In this document: one piece after another, positions 8,861 to 18,939 of the stretch
How positions within the stretch are numbered: the stretch's first letter is position 1
Layout: each line of letters begins with the position of its first letter
Assembly (NCBI GenBank): GCA_003235575.1
Contig: QJVW01000011.1
Coordinates: 1 to 64,000 of the forward strand
Direction of reading: 5' to 3'
DNA length: 64,000 nt
Source: Candidatus Eiseniibacteriota bacterium
GTDB lineage: Bacteria > Eisenbacteria > RBG-16-71-46 > SZUA-252
Program-made: the position numbers and the translations under genes
Notes under the pieces: model-generated
Database searches by the model: none
What the model was told of the DNA's origin: nothing
Seen by the model: the letters and a program-made list of their open reading frames with translations, nothing else

Positions 8861-10072
8861 ATGAGCACCGCCACCGAGACTCCGGCCGCGACCGACGCGA
8901 AGTCCGAACCGAACACCATCACCCTCAACATGGGGCCGCAGCATCCCAGCACGCACGGCGTGCTGCGCCTCGTCATGGAACTCGACGGCGAAATCGTCGT
9001 CAGCCTCCGTCCCGTCATGGGGTACCTGCACACCGGGATGGAGAAGATCATGGAGTCGAAGACCTTCACCAAGTCGATCACGGTCACCGATCGGATGGAC
9101 TACATGTCGCCGCTCGGGAACAACATGGCCTACGTCGGCGCGGTGGAGCGGATTCTGGGCATCGACATGCCGGATCGCGCGACCACCCTCCGGATCATCA
9201 TGCTGGAGGTCATGCGCATCTCCTCGCACCTCGTCTGGCTCGGCACGCACGCGCTCGACCTGGGCGCGATGAGCGTGTTCCTCTACTGTTTTCGGGAGCG
9301 TGAAAAGCTCCTCGATCTGAACGACATGATCGCGGGATCGCGGATGACGCCCTCGTACTTCCGGGTCGGCGGCTTCTACCAGGACGTTCCCGACACCTTC
9401 GTCCCGGCCGTACGCAAGTTCCTCTCGGAATTTCCCTCCGCGCTGGCCGAGTATCAGAACCTCCTGACCAAGAACCGGATCTTCATGAAGCGGACCATCG
9501 GCGTCGGCGTGCTCACGGGCGAGCAGGCGGTCGACCTCGGCTGCACGGGCGCCACCCTGCGCGGCAGCAACGTGAACTACGACGTGCGGAAGGCGAAGCC
9601 CTACCTGGGCTACGAGTCCTACGACTTCGAAGTTCCGCTCGGCAAGAACGGCGACGTCTACGACCGCTACCTCGTGCGCATCGAGGAGATGAAGCAATCG
9701 CTGCGCATCATCCGCCAGGCGCTCGACCGGCTGAAGCCGGGCCCCGTTCGCTCCAGCTACCCCTATCTCTTCCCGGCGAAGCGGGAGGACGTGAAGAAGG
9801 GGATGGAGGAACTGATCTTTCACTTCAAGATCATGTCGGAGGGCTTTCGCGTGCCCGCGGGCGACGCCTACTTCTCGATCGAATCGCCGAAGGGCGAACT
9901 CGGCTTCTACGTCGTCGCGGACGGCGGCCCGAAGCCGTACCGGGTTCACGTGCGCCCCCCGTCGTTCATCCACCTCATGGCGTTGGAGCCGATGGCGGTG
10001 GGCCGTCTGGTGAGCGACACGATCGCCTGCATCGGCAGCATCGACATCGTGCTCGGGGAGGTCGACCGCTAA
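8861..10072 (+). CDS. nuoD: NADH-quinone oxidoreductase subunit D
   Basis: NMGPQHPSTHGVLRLVMELDGE, GYLHTGMEKIME, DRMDYMSPLGNNMAY, SIDIVLGEVDR. Confidence 0.97.
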   Translation: MSTATETPAATDAKSEPNTITLNMGPQHPSTHGVLRLVMELDGEIVVSLRPVMGYLHTGMEKIMESKTFTKSITVTDRMDYMSPLGNNMAYVGAVERILGIDMPDRATTLRIIMLEVMRISSHLVWLGTHALDLGAMSVFLYCFREREKLLDLNDMIAGSRMTPSYFRVGGFYQDVPDTFVPAVRKFLSEFPSALAEYQNLLTKNRIFMKRTIGVGVLTGEQAVDLGCTGATLRGSNVNYDVRKAKPYLGYESYDFEVPLGKNGDVYDRYLVRIEEMKQSLRIIRQALDRLKPGPVRSSYPYLFPAKREDVKKGMEELIFHFKIMSEGFRVPAGDAYFSIESPKGELGFYVVADGGPKPYRVHVRPPSFIHLMALEPMAVGRLVSDTIACIGSIDIVLGEVDR

Positions 10073-10075
10073 GTC

Positions 10076-11362
10076 ATGGCCGGAGCCAACGGAAACGTCC
10101 TCACCAAGATCGTCCACCTTCCGGGGTCCGAGACGATCGATGTCTACCGCGCGAACGGCGGCTACGTCGCCCTGCCGGAGGCCCTGAAGAAGTCGTCGGA
10201 CGACCTGATCGACATGGTGAAGCGCTCCGGCCTGCGCGGCCGCGGCGGCGCCGGGTTCCCGGCCGGGACCAAGTGGGGCTTCGTGCCCAAGGGGACGAAC
10301 AAGCCGGTCTATCTGTGCGTGAACGCCGACGAGAGCGAGCCGGGCGCCTTCAAGGACCGACTCATCTGCGCCAAGGATCCGCACCAGCTCATCGAGGGGA
10401 CGCTGATCTCCTGCTTCGCCATCGGATCGAGCCGCGCGTACATCTACATCCGCGGCGAGTTCGCCGCCGAGGCGCGCATTCTGAACGCCGCGATCGAGGA
10501 GGCGCGCCGCGCCGGATTCATCGGCAAGAACATCCTCGGGTCGGGTTGGGACTGCGAGGTGTCGGTCTACCGCGGCGCGGGAGCCTACATCTGCGGCGAG
10601 GAGACCGGCCTCATCGAATCGATCGAGGGGAAGCGCGGACAGCCGCGCCTGAAGCCGCCGTTCCCCGCGGTCGTCGGACTCTTCGGCTGCCCGACCGTCG
10701 TCAACAACGTCGAGACGATCGCCTGCGTGCCGCACATCGTAACCCGCGGCTGGGAGTGGTTCGCCGGGATCGGCACGGAACGAAACACGGGCCCCAAGCT
10801 GTTCGGGCTGTCGGGACACGTGAACAAGCCCGGCGTCTACGAGGCGCCGATGGGCACGAACCTGCGCACGCTGATCGAAGAGTTCGGCGGCGGCGTTCCG
10901 GGCGGGCGTCCCGTCAAGGCGGTCATTCCCGGGGGCGCGTCCTGCCCCGTTCTGCGCGGCGACGAGATCGACATCCCGATGGATTTCGACAGCCTGACCC
11001 GCGCGGGCTCGCTCTTCGGCACCGGCACGCCGGTCATCATGGACGATACGGTCTGCATGGTCCGCGCGGCCTGGATCACCGCCCGCTTCTTCGCGCACGA
11101 ATCGTGCGGGCAGTGCACCCCCTGCCGCGAGGGCGCGGGGTGGCTGCAGCGGCTCCTCTGGCGCATCGAGACCGGGGAGGGCGAGGAGAAGGACATCGAC
11201 ACGCTGCTGTCGGTGACCGACCAGATCGAGGGAAACACGATTTGCGCGCTCGGCGACGCGGCGGCCTGGCCCGCACGGGGCTTCGCCAAGAAGTTCCGCG
11301 ACGAATTCCTCCAGCACATTCGCGAGAAGCGCTGCCCGTTCGGCGGCGGCTCGCATTCGTAA
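10076..11362 (+). CDS. nuoF: NADH-quinone oxidoreductase subunit F
   Basis: GLRGRGGAGFPAGTKWGF, CNADESEPGAFKDR, GAGAYICGEETGLIESIEG, ESCGQCTPCREG. Confidence 0.97.
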   Translation: MAGANGNVLTKIVHLPGSETIDVYRANGGYVALPEALKKSSDDLIDMVKRSGLRGRGGAGFPAGTKWGFVPKGTNKPVYLCVNADESEPGAFKDRLICAKDPHQLIEGTLISCFAIGSSRAYIYIRGEFAAEARILNAAIEEARRAGFIGKNILGSGWDCEVSVYRGAGAYICGEETGLIESIEGKRGQPRLKPPFPAVVGLFGCPTVVNNVETIACVPHIVTRGWEWFAGIGTERNTGPKLFGLSGHVNKPGVYEAPMGTNLRTLIEEFGGGVPGGRPVKAVIPGGASCPVLRGDEIDIPMDFDSLTRAGSLFGTGTPVIMDDTVCMVRAAWITARFFAHESCGQCTPCREGAGWLQRLLWRIETGEGEEKDIDTLLSVTDQIEGNTICALGDAAAWPARGFAKKFRDEFLQHIREKRCPFGGGSHS

Positions 11363-11372
11363 GGGGACGCTC

Positions 11373-13001
11373 ATGGCGACCGTGACGCTCCAGATCGACG
11401 GCCGGACGGTGACCGTCCCGAAGGGGACCAACCTCGTCGACGCCGGAAAGCAGGCCGGCGTGTTCGTGCCGCACTTCTGCTACCACCCGGGCCTCCCCGT
11501 CGTCGGCGTGTGCCGGATCTGCCTCCTCGAGATCGAGGGCCGTCCGAAACTGGTGGCGGGCTGCGCGACGCCGGCCGAGGAGGGGATGAAGATCATCACC
11601 CGTTCGGCGAAGGTGAAGGAGGCGCGCCGCGCGGTGATGGAGTTCCTGCTGATCCACCACCCGCTCGACTGCCCCATGTGCGACAAGGGCGGCGAGTGCA
11701 CGCTGCAGGACTACACCGTGGCCATGGGGCCCGCCGCCTCGCGCTTCCGCTTCGAGAAGACCACCTGGCCCGAGGAGGACGTGGGCGGCAAGCTCGTCCT
11801 GAACAAGAACCGGTGCATCCTCTGTCTGCGCTGCGTGAACCTCTGCAAGGACGTCGCCGGGGTGGAGGAGATCGCCGTTCTGTCGCGCGGCGAGGAGACC
11901 TACATCGGCACGATCGGCGACCGCAAGATCGAGAACGAACTGGCCGGCAACATCGCGGACATCTGTCCCGTCGGCGCGCTGACCAGCAAGGACTTCCGAT
12001 TCAAGAGCCGCCCCTGGGAATTGAAGAACGAGCCGTCCATCTGCACGCTCTGCGCGAAGGGCTGCAACACGGTCGTCGGCTATCATCCGCGCCGCCGAGA
12101 GGTGCTGCGGATCACCGCCCGCGAGAACATGGACGTCAACCAGTGGTGGATTTGCGATCGGGGCCGCGGGCAGTTCCGCGCGATCCACGCGCCCGACCGC
12201 CTGCAGGGGCCGTCCCGGCGGACCGAAGGCAAGGTGCAGCCGGTGGCGTGGAACGCGGCGATCGCCGCGATCGCCGAGGCGCTGCGCGGCGTGCTCGCCC
12301 GGGGAGGTCCCGGCGCCGTGGGCGTGATCGCCTCGGCGGAGCTGACGAACGAAGAACTCTACCTGACGAAGACGATCTTCCGCGATGGCCTGGGCATCCA
12401 GAATGTCGACGCGCCCGAGCGGTCGCAATCGCCGGTGGTCTATCCCAAGTTCACGATCGAGGGGGACCGGAATCCGAACACCCGCGGCGCGCGCGCCATC
12501 GGCGTGGCGCCCGGGACGGGCGGACGGACGGTGCGCGACATGATTCAGGCCGCCTCCGAGGGCCAGGTCCAGGCGCTGGTTTTCCTGCGCGGCGGCCCAC
12601 TCGACACCTTCGGCGACCCGGCCACGGTCAGCCGCGCGCTCGACCGCGCCGCGTTGGTGATCGTGCTCGACACGCACGCGTCGCCGGTGGCCGAGAAGGC
12701 GCACTGGGTGCTGGCGGGCGCGACGCACGTGGAGAAGGACGGCACGTATACGAACTCCGCGGGGCGCGTCCAGCGCGTCCACCGGATCTTCTCGATCTCG
12801 CCCGAGTCGCGGGAAGATTGGCGGGTGATCCAGGACCTGGGCGTCGCGCTGGGAGTCCTCCCGGAGCGCGCCGCGGAAGCCGAGCAGGTGTTCGCGCGGC
12901 TGGCCGCGTCGACGCCGGCTTTCTCGGGAATGACCTACGCCTCGGTGGGGGACCAGGGTGCGCCGCTCACCGCCGCGTCGGCCGACGTCGCCGTGGGCTG
13001 A
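11373..13001 (+). CDS. nuoG: NADH-quinone oxidoreductase subunit G (short form, 542 aa)
   Basis: 2Fe-2S motif CYHPGLPVVGVCRICLLEIEG, HPLDCPMCDKGGECTLQD, NRCILCLRCVNLC, CTLCAKGCN. Confidence 0.95.
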   Translation: MATVTLQIDGRTVTVPKGTNLVDAGKQAGVFVPHFCYHPGLPVVGVCRICLLEIEGRPKLVAGCATPAEEGMKIITRSAKVKEARRAVMEFLLIHHPLDCPMCDKGGECTLQDYTVAMGPAASRFRFEKTTWPEEDVGGKLVLNKNRCILCLRCVNLCKDVAGVEEIAVLSRGEETYIGTIGDRKIENELAGNIADICPVGALTSKDFRFKSRPWELKNEPSICTLCAKGCNTVVGYHPRRREVLRITARENMDVNQWWICDRGRGQFRAIHAPDRLQGPSRRTEGKVQPVAWNAAIAAIAEALRGVLARGGPGAVGVIASAELTNEELYLTKTIFRDGLGIQNVDAPERSQSPVVYPKFTIEGDRNPNTRGARAIGVAPGTGGRTVRDMIQAASEGQVQALVFLRGGPLDTFGDPATVSRALDRAALVIVLDTHASPVAEKAHWVLAGATHVEKDGTYTNSAGRVQRVHRIFSISPESREDWRVIQDLGVALGVLPERAAEAEQVFARLAASTPAFSGMTYASVGDQGAPLTAASADVAVG

Positions 13002-14079
13002 CGCCCGGCTCCGCCGGCGGCTCCTCCATTCGCTGCCAAAAACCGATCTTCATGTGCACCTGGACGGTTCGCTGCGTCCGGGCACGATCTTCGATCTGGC
13101 ACGCCAGCAGAAGCGCCGCCTCCCCGTTCGGGACGAGGCGGCCCTGGCCGCGTTCCTCGCCGGGCTCACGACCGGCGTCAGCCTCCCGGAATATCTGAAG
13201 GCGTTCGACCTCACGCTGCGCGTGCTGCAGGAGCGCCGGGCGTTGGTCCGCGCCGCCTTCGAGCTGGCCGAGGACAATCACCGCGAAAACGTCCGCTACC
13301 TGGAGGTCCGCTACTGTCCGGCCCTTCACACCCGGCGCGGCCTCACGATGGAGGAAACCGTCGAGGCGGTGCGCGAGGGACTGCGCCGCGCGCGCCGGCG
13401 CTACGGCATCGAGAGCGGCATCATCATCTGCGGGATTCGTCACAAGAGTCCGCGCGTGTCGCTGCGCCTCGCGCAGGTGGCGGTCGCCTATTCGGGGCGG
13501 GGCGTCGTGGGGTTCGACCTGGCCGGCGCGGAGCGCGATTTCCCCGCAAAGGCGCACCGGCGCGCGTTCGCGCTCGTGTCGAAGAACAACCTGAACGTCA
13601 CCGTTCACGCCGGGGAGGCGTTCGGCCCGGCCAGCATCTCCCAGGCGCTGCACTACGGCGGGGCGCATCGCATCGGGCACGGGACACGCCTGGGAGAAGA
13701 TCGCCGGATCCTCGACTACGTGAACGACCACCGCATCCCGTTGGAGATGTGTCTCACGTCGAACGTGCAGACGGGGGCCGTGAAGCGCACCCGCTCGCAT
13801 CCTTTTTTCGGATATCTCAAGCGCGGGCTCCGTGTCACGCTGAACACGGACAACCGCCTGGTTTCCGGCACCACCATGACGGACGAGCTCGAGCGAGCGA
13901 CCCGGGCCTTCCGGCTCTCGCCGAACGATGTCCGGCATCTGCTCGTGAACGGGTTCAAATCGGCGTTTCTGCCCGTCGGGCAGAAGGCCCAACTCCTGCG
14001 CGCCTCGCTGCGGGACATGGATGCCAAGTTCCAGCGGGCGGGCGTCATCCCGAGCGAGCGAGGCCCCGAGGTTCTGTGA
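12958..14079 (+). CDS. Adenosine deaminase family hydrolase (start uncertain; overlaps the nuoG end)
   Basis: PKTDLHVHLDGSLRP, TVHAGEAFGPASI, HRIGHGTRL, LEMCLTSNVQTGAV, RVTLNTDNRLVSGTT. Confidence 0.9.
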   Translation: MRRSPPRRPTSPWADARLRRRLLHSLPKTDLHVHLDGSLRPGTIFDLARQQKRRLPVRDEAALAAFLAGLTTGVSLPEYLKAFDLTLRVLQERRALVRAAFELAEDNHRENVRYLEVRYCPALHTRRGLTMEETVEAVREGLRRARRRYGIESGIIICGIRHKSPRVSLRLAQVAVAYSGRGVVGFDLAGAERDFPAKAHRRAFALVSKNNLNVTVHAGEAFGPASISQALHYGGAHRIGHGTRLGEDRRILDYVNDHRIPLEMCLTSNVQTGAVKRTRSHPFFGYLKRGLRVTLNTDNRLVSGTTMTDELERATRAFRLSPNDVRHLLVNGFKSAFLPVGQKAQLLRASLRDMDAKFQRAGVIPSERGPEVL

Positions 14080-14135
14080 GCCGCTTCGGGCTCCGCCGCA
14101 TCCAAAGAGCCGGAAGTCACGGGATTGAGCGCGAC

Positions 14136-14164
14136 TTGCGCCCCCCTCGATCGTTGCATAGACT
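14136..14164 (+). promoter_or_regulatory. Candidate promoter TTGCGC-N17-TAGACT
   Basis: Direct reading about 43 nt upstream of the 14207 ATG. Confidence 0.5.
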
Positions 14165-14206
14165 CCTAGGCCGAGCCGACACTCTCACGGACCAGAGGGC
14201 CACGAC

Positions 14207-15247
14207 ATGAACCAGATGGGTCGCGCCGCGGAATCACGCCCCTCCTTCTCCGGCAGCCGCAGTCCGGTGCCGATCCTGCAAGTCGCCACCGGATTCTGGG
14301 CGAGTCAGGCCCTTCTCACCGCCGTCGATCTGCGGATCTTCACGCTCCTCTTTTCGGGGCCGAAGACCGCCGCCGACCTGGCCGCGGCCGTCGGCGCCGA
14401 TCAGCCCGCCCTGGAAGGGCTCCTCGACGCGAACTGCGCCCTGGGCTTCCTCCACCGCCAGAACGATGCGTATCGGAACGACGAAGTCGCCAACGCGTTC
14501 CTGGTCGAGAGCGTCCCCGGAAACTACGTCGAATTGGTCCGGTTCATGCGCGATCCCCTGTTCGGACTCTGGGGCTCGCTCAAGGACCGAGTCCGCGGGG
14601 GCGGAGCGCCGAACACCCCGAACGGAAGCGACGAACTCGAAGTCGGCCTGGCCCGCGCGTTTCACATCGGGGCGTACACGACGTTCATGCGCGTCGCGGA
14701 GATCCTCGACCTCGAATTCAGCGACATGAGAAAGCTGGTCGACGTCGGCAGCCACACCGGCGCGGGCGCGCTCTGTCTCGCCCGGCGGTATCCCCACGTG
14801 CATGCCACCATTCTCGACCGGCCGGTGTTCCAGGTCGCCGCCGAGGAATACATCAAGAGCATGAAGCTCGAGGATCGCGTCCGGTTCGTGTCGGGAGACC
14901 CGGATGCCGCCCAACCGGGAGCCGATGTCGACCTCGTGCTCCTGGCGCACCACCTCTCACGCCGCTCCCGGTCGTCCCTGCCGCTGATTCTCGCGGCCGC
15001 CCGATCGACGCTGCGGGACGGCGGCACGCTCATCGTCACCGAGTTCCTCCTCGAGGACTCTCGCTCGGAGCCCAAGGAAGCGGCCCTGTACCGCCTGAAC
15101 GTGCTCGCCGCGTACGGCGCCGGGAACACGGGCGCCTTGACGCGGGGCGAGCTGACGAAGCTGCTCCAGGATGCCGGATTCAAAGGCGTCGACATGGTGG
15201 GGCTGCCGATGTTCGGGATCACGGCGATCACCGCCACCAAGGGCTGA
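14207..15247 (+). CDS. SAM-dependent O-methyltransferase family with N-terminal winged-helix dimerisation domain
   Basis: LVDVGSHTGAGALCLARRYPHVHATILDRPVF, DGGTLIVTEFLLED. Confidence 0.82.
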   Translation: MNQMGRAAESRPSFSGSRSPVPILQVATGFWASQALLTAVDLRIFTLLFSGPKTAADLAAAVGADQPALEGLLDANCALGFLHRQNDAYRNDEVANAFLVESVPGNYVELVRFMRDPLFGLWGSLKDRVRGGGAPNTPNGSDELEVGLARAFHIGAYTTFMRVAEILDLEFSDMRKLVDVGSHTGAGALCLARRYPHVHATILDRPVFQVAAEEYIKSMKLEDRVRFVSGDPDAAQPGADVDLVLLAHHLSRRSRSSLPLILAAARSTLRDGGTLIVTEFLLEDSRSEPKEAALYRLNVLAAYGAGNTGALTRGELTKLLQDAGFKGVDMVGLPMFGITAITATKG

Positions 15248-15250
15248 ACG

Positions 15251-15895
15251 GTGCGCGTCGAGCGCTTCCCGGTAGGGCCCTTCGATAACAACCTCTATGT
15301 GCTTCGCGCGCCGTCGTCACCCGACGTGATCGTCGTCGATCCATCGGGAGACGACGGCACGGCGCTCGAGACCATTCGCGCGCGCGGCCTGACCGTGAAA
15401 CGGATCCTGCTCACCCATGCGCACATCGACCACATTCTCGCCGTGAAGCCGTACCAGGACGCCACCGGCGCCCCCGTGTGGCTCCACCCGGGCGACCGGC
15501 CCTGGTTCGAGCGCGGCCGCCTGCAGGCGGAGATGTACGGAGTTGCATGGCCCGGCGACGGCGCCGTGGACCACTGGATCGAGGCTGGAGAATCGGTCGG
15601 CCTGCCGGGCATGGACGTGACGGCCGTTCACACGCCGGGGCATTCGCCGGGAAGCGTGACCTTCGTCACGCCGGACGGACTCGTCGCGGGCGACGTGTTG
15701 TTCGCTGGGGGCATCGGGCGCACCGACCTGCCGCTCTGCGACGAGTCGGCGCTCTATCGCTCGATCCGCGAGACGCTCTTTGCCTTCCCGGATGCCACCC
15801 GCGTTCATCCGGGGCACGGATCGCCCACGACGATCGGCGAGGAACGACGCCACAACCCCTTCGTCGGCGAGGCCGCGCTTCGCCGACGCGCCTGA
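15251..15895 (+). CDS. MBL-fold metallohydrolase (glyoxalase II-like; GTG start)
   Basis: LTHAHIDHILAV, HTPGHSPGSVTFV, GDVLFAGGIGRTDL, HPGHGSPTTIGEE. Confidence 0.92.
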   Translation: MRVERFPVGPFDNNLYVLRAPSSPDVIVVDPSGDDGTALETIRARGLTVKRILLTHAHIDHILAVKPYQDATGAPVWLHPGDRPWFERGRLQAEMYGVAWPGDGAVDHWIEAGESVGLPGMDVTAVHTPGHSPGSVTFVTPDGLVAGDVLFAGGIGRTDLPLCDESALYRSIRETLFAFPDATRVHPGHGSPTTIGEERRHNPFVGEAALRRRA

Positions 15896-15927
15896 CCGCC
15901 GCCGCTCCCACGCGCGGAAGGAGCCCC

Positions 15928-17649
15928 GTGCCGAACGAACTCGAAACCCTGCTGCACCCCACGGCGCTGTACCGGGATTTCCTGACCTCGCCGGACCTGG
16001 TGCGTGCGTACTATCCCGTCGACTATCGGGACGCGAAGGCGCTGGCGACGCACGGCGCGGCGCGTCCGTATCCCGCTGAGCGCCGCGCGGCGATGGCGGC
16101 GATCCTCAAGCGCCAGGCGGAGGCGTGGGGGATCGCCTCCGCCTCGCGCGCCGCGTTGGAGCGATTCGAGCGCCCGGAGACCCTGGTCGTCGTCGCGGGG
16201 CAGCAGCCCGGGCTCTTCGGCGGGCCGCTCTACTCGCTCTACAAGGCGTTCACCGCCATCACGCTCGCCCGGGAGATCGAGCGCGCCAGCGGCACGCCGG
16301 TCGTGCCTGTCTACTGGATCGCCTCCGACGATCACGACTTCGAGGAGGTTCACCGCGCGTGGCTGAGCGACGGCGGCGCCGAGCCCGAGTTGCTCGAGAT
16401 TCCGATGGATGCCGCCCCGGGGGGCGTCTCCGTCGAGCGGATCCGGCTCGACGCCTCGGTGGAAGCGCTCCACGCGCGTCTGGCGTCGCTCCTTCCTCCG
16501 TCGGAATTCCGCGAGGATGTCCTCGCGGGCCTGCGCCAGGCGTACGCGCCCGGGTGCGGGTTCGCGGAGGCGTTCGCGCGGTGGATGGGTGGGCTCCTCG
16601 CGGGGCGCGGCATCGTCCTGTTCGACCCGGCGGATCACGAGGCGAAACGGCTGACGCTGCCGATCTTCGAGCGGGAGATCGACCACGCCGGCGCGACGTC
16701 GCGCGCGGCGCACGAGCGGGGGGAGACGCTGACGGCCGCGGGGTACCACGCGCAGATCGCGCGGGCCGGGAACGAACTGAATCTCTTCTGGCACGGGGAT
16801 CGCCGCGAGGCGCTGCGGATCGTCGAGGGCCGGTTCGAGTCGGCGGACGGAAAGGACTCGTGGACTCCGCGAGAGCTTCGGGACGCCGTCCGGGCGCATC
16901 CCGAGAACGCGAGCCCGGGCGTCCTGCTTCGCCCCATCACCCAGGACTACCTTCTCCCGACGGCGGCCTACGTGGGCGGCCCGGCGGAGGTGGCGTACTG
17001 GGCGCAGATCCACGCGATCTATCCGCTGTTCGACATGACCCCGCCGGCGATCACGCCGCGCGCGGGCGCCACGCTGCTCGAGGGGAAGATCGCGAAGACG
17101 ATCGACAAGTTGGACATCGACTGGTCCTCCCTGTCGGGTGACGTGGAGCCGGTCATCACGGAAACGCTCCGGCGCCTCCTGCCCGGCGACTTCGCCGAGC
17201 GGTTCGATCGGGAGCGTTCCCAGTGGGAGGCGTCGTTCGCGAGGCTGGAGGAAGCGGTAACCGCGTTCGATCCGTCGCTCCGCTCCGCCGTTCACACGTC
17301 GGCGGGCCGGGTGCAGCACGAGGGGCGGGAGCTGGAACGGAAGCTGATGCACGTCTGGAAACGGCGCCAGGACGAAACCGTGCAGAAGATCCGCCGCGCC
17401 GCGGGCCACCTGTTTCCCCACGGGGGACTCCAGGAGCGGACGCTCTCGCTGGTCGGCTACCTCGCGCGCTACGGGCCGGGATTTCTCGACACGCTCGAGA
17501 CCGCGCTGACGACGCCGGGCTCCCATGCGCTGGTGCCGCTCCAGGCGCCCGCGGCGGGAGCGGGCATGAACCGTCCTAGGCCGGCGGCGGACGGCGCGGC
17601 GGTACCGACGTCCGCACCCGCGCGCGGCACCTCGGAAAAGACGCGATGA
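15928..17649 (+). CDS. bshC: Bacillithiol biosynthesis cysteine-adding enzyme BshC (GTG start)
   Basis: VVAGQQPGLFGGPLYSLYKAFTAITLA, PVVPVYWIASDDHDFEEV, LRPITQDYLLPTAAYVGGPAEVAYWAQ. Confidence 0.93.
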   Translation: MPNELETLLHPTALYRDFLTSPDLVRAYYPVDYRDAKALATHGAARPYPAERRAAMAAILKRQAEAWGIASASRAALERFERPETLVVVAGQQPGLFGGPLYSLYKAFTAITLAREIERASGTPVVPVYWIASDDHDFEEVHRAWLSDGGAEPELLEIPMDAAPGGVSVERIRLDASVEALHARLASLLPPSEFREDVLAGLRQAYAPGCGFAEAFARWMGGLLAGRGIVLFDPADHEAKRLTLPIFEREIDHAGATSRAAHERGETLTAAGYHAQIARAGNELNLFWHGDRREALRIVEGRFESADGKDSWTPRELRDAVRAHPENASPGVLLRPITQDYLLPTAAYVGGPAEVAYWAQIHAIYPLFDMTPPAITPRAGATLLEGKIAKTIDKLDIDWSSLSGDVEPVITETLRRLLPGDFAERFDRERSQWEASFARLEEAVTAFDPSLRSAVHTSAGRVQHEGRELERKLMHVWKRRQDETVQKIRRAAGHLFPHGGLQERTLSLVGYLARYGPGFLDTLETALTTPGSHALVPLQAPAAGAGMNRPRPAADGAAVPTSAPARGTSEKTR

Positions 17650-18818
17650 AGGTCGGCATCTCCTGCTACCCGTCCCACGGCGGCTCCGGCGTCGTGGCCA
17701 CCGAACTGGGCATGGAACTCGCCCTGCGCGGCCACGAGGTGCACTTCATCTCGTATTCGATGCCGTTTCGGCTGAAGCCGCTCTCGGAGCGCATCGTGTT
17801 CCACGAAGTGATGATGGCGTCGTATCCGCTCTTTCAGTTTCCCCCGTACACGCTGGCGCTGGCCGCGAAGATGGCGGAGGTGGCCGACGAGGCCGGGCTC
17901 GACATCCTGCACGCGCACTACGCGGTGCCGCACGCGGTCTGCGCCTATCTGGCGCGCCAGGTCGCGCGCTCGCGGGACCGCCTGCGGCTGGTCACCACGC
18001 TCCACGGCACCGACATCACGCTGGTCGGCTCCGATCAGTCGTTCCGTTCGCTGACGCGGTTCGGGATCGAGCAAAGCGACGGCGTGACGGCCGTGTCCGA
18101 CTTCCTCCGTCGGAAGACCGTCGAGGTGTTCACGCCACGGCGGGACATCGCCGTCATCCCGAACTTCGTGGATACGGGACGCTACGCGCCGCGCCCGGAG
18201 GGGCCGTCCTGCCGCGGGCGCTACGCCAAGGGCGGCGAGCGGATCCTGACCCACATCTCGAACTTCCGCGCCAGCAAACGCGCGACCGACGCCGTGCGGA
18301 TTCTGGCGGCGGTCCGCCGGGAAACTCCGGCGATCCTCCTCATGGTGGGGGACGGTCCCGAACGGACCCTGAGCCGCGAAGTGGCGATCGAACTCGGCGT
18401 CGATCGCCACGTGCGCTACCTCGGTCAGATGGACGCGGTCGAGGAGATCCTCGCCATGAGCGATCTCTTCATCCTGCCCAGCGCCAACGAGTCCTTCGGG
18501 TTGGCCGCGCTCGAGGCGATGTCGACCGGCGTGCCGGTCATCGGCACGACCGCCGAGGGGCTTCCGGAACTGATCGTCTCGGGCGAGACGGGGTACCTCC
18601 TTCCGGTGGGGGATATCGAGGGAATGGCGCGGCGCGCCATCGAGGTGCTGACGGACGTCCGGCTGCAGGCTTCGATGGCTGATGCGTCCCGCCGGCTGGC
18701 GGTGGAGGGCTACGACGCCGGAACGGTCGTGCCGCGCTACGAACGTTTCTACGCGGAGGTGCTGGAGCGACCCGCGTTCATTCCGCCGCCTCTGGGCCCG
18801 CCGGAGGGGTTGGCGTAG
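17646..18818 (+). CDS. bshA: N-acetyl-alpha-D-glucosaminyl L-malate synthase BshA
   Basis: MKVGISCYPSHGGSGVVATELGMELALRGHEVHFIS, TTLHGTDITLVG, EQSDGVTAVSDFLR; ATGA overlap with bshC. Confidence 0.95.
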   Translation: MKVGISCYPSHGGSGVVATELGMELALRGHEVHFISYSMPFRLKPLSERIVFHEVMMASYPLFQFPPYTLALAAKMAEVADEAGLDILHAHYAVPHAVCAYLARQVARSRDRLRLVTTLHGTDITLVGSDQSFRSLTRFGIEQSDGVTAVSDFLRRKTVEVFTPRRDIAVIPNFVDTGRYAPRPEGPSCRGRYAKGGERILTHISNFRASKRATDAVRILAAVRRETPAILLMVGDGPERTLSREVAIELGVDRHVRYLGQMDAVEEILAMSDLFILPSANESFGLAALEAMSTGVPVIGTTAEGLPELIVSGETGYLLPVGDIEGMARRAIEVLTDVRLQASMADASRRLAVEGYDAGTVVPRYERFYAEVLERPAFIPPPLGPPEGLA

Positions 18819-18842
18819 GCTCGACCGGCTCTTCCGCCGGGC

Positions 18843-18871
18843 TTGTGGGCTGTCCGCGTTCTGTGTAGCAT
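18843..18871 (+). promoter_or_regulatory. Candidate promoter TTGTGG-N17-TAGCAT
   Basis: Direct reading about 70 nt upstream of 18940. Confidence 0.4.
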
Positions 18872-18939
18872 TGGATCGAGTGCGCCCACGCTGAAAGCGT
18901 TCGCAACTAGAAGAAAGGAACGGAGTTACGCCGACCGCC

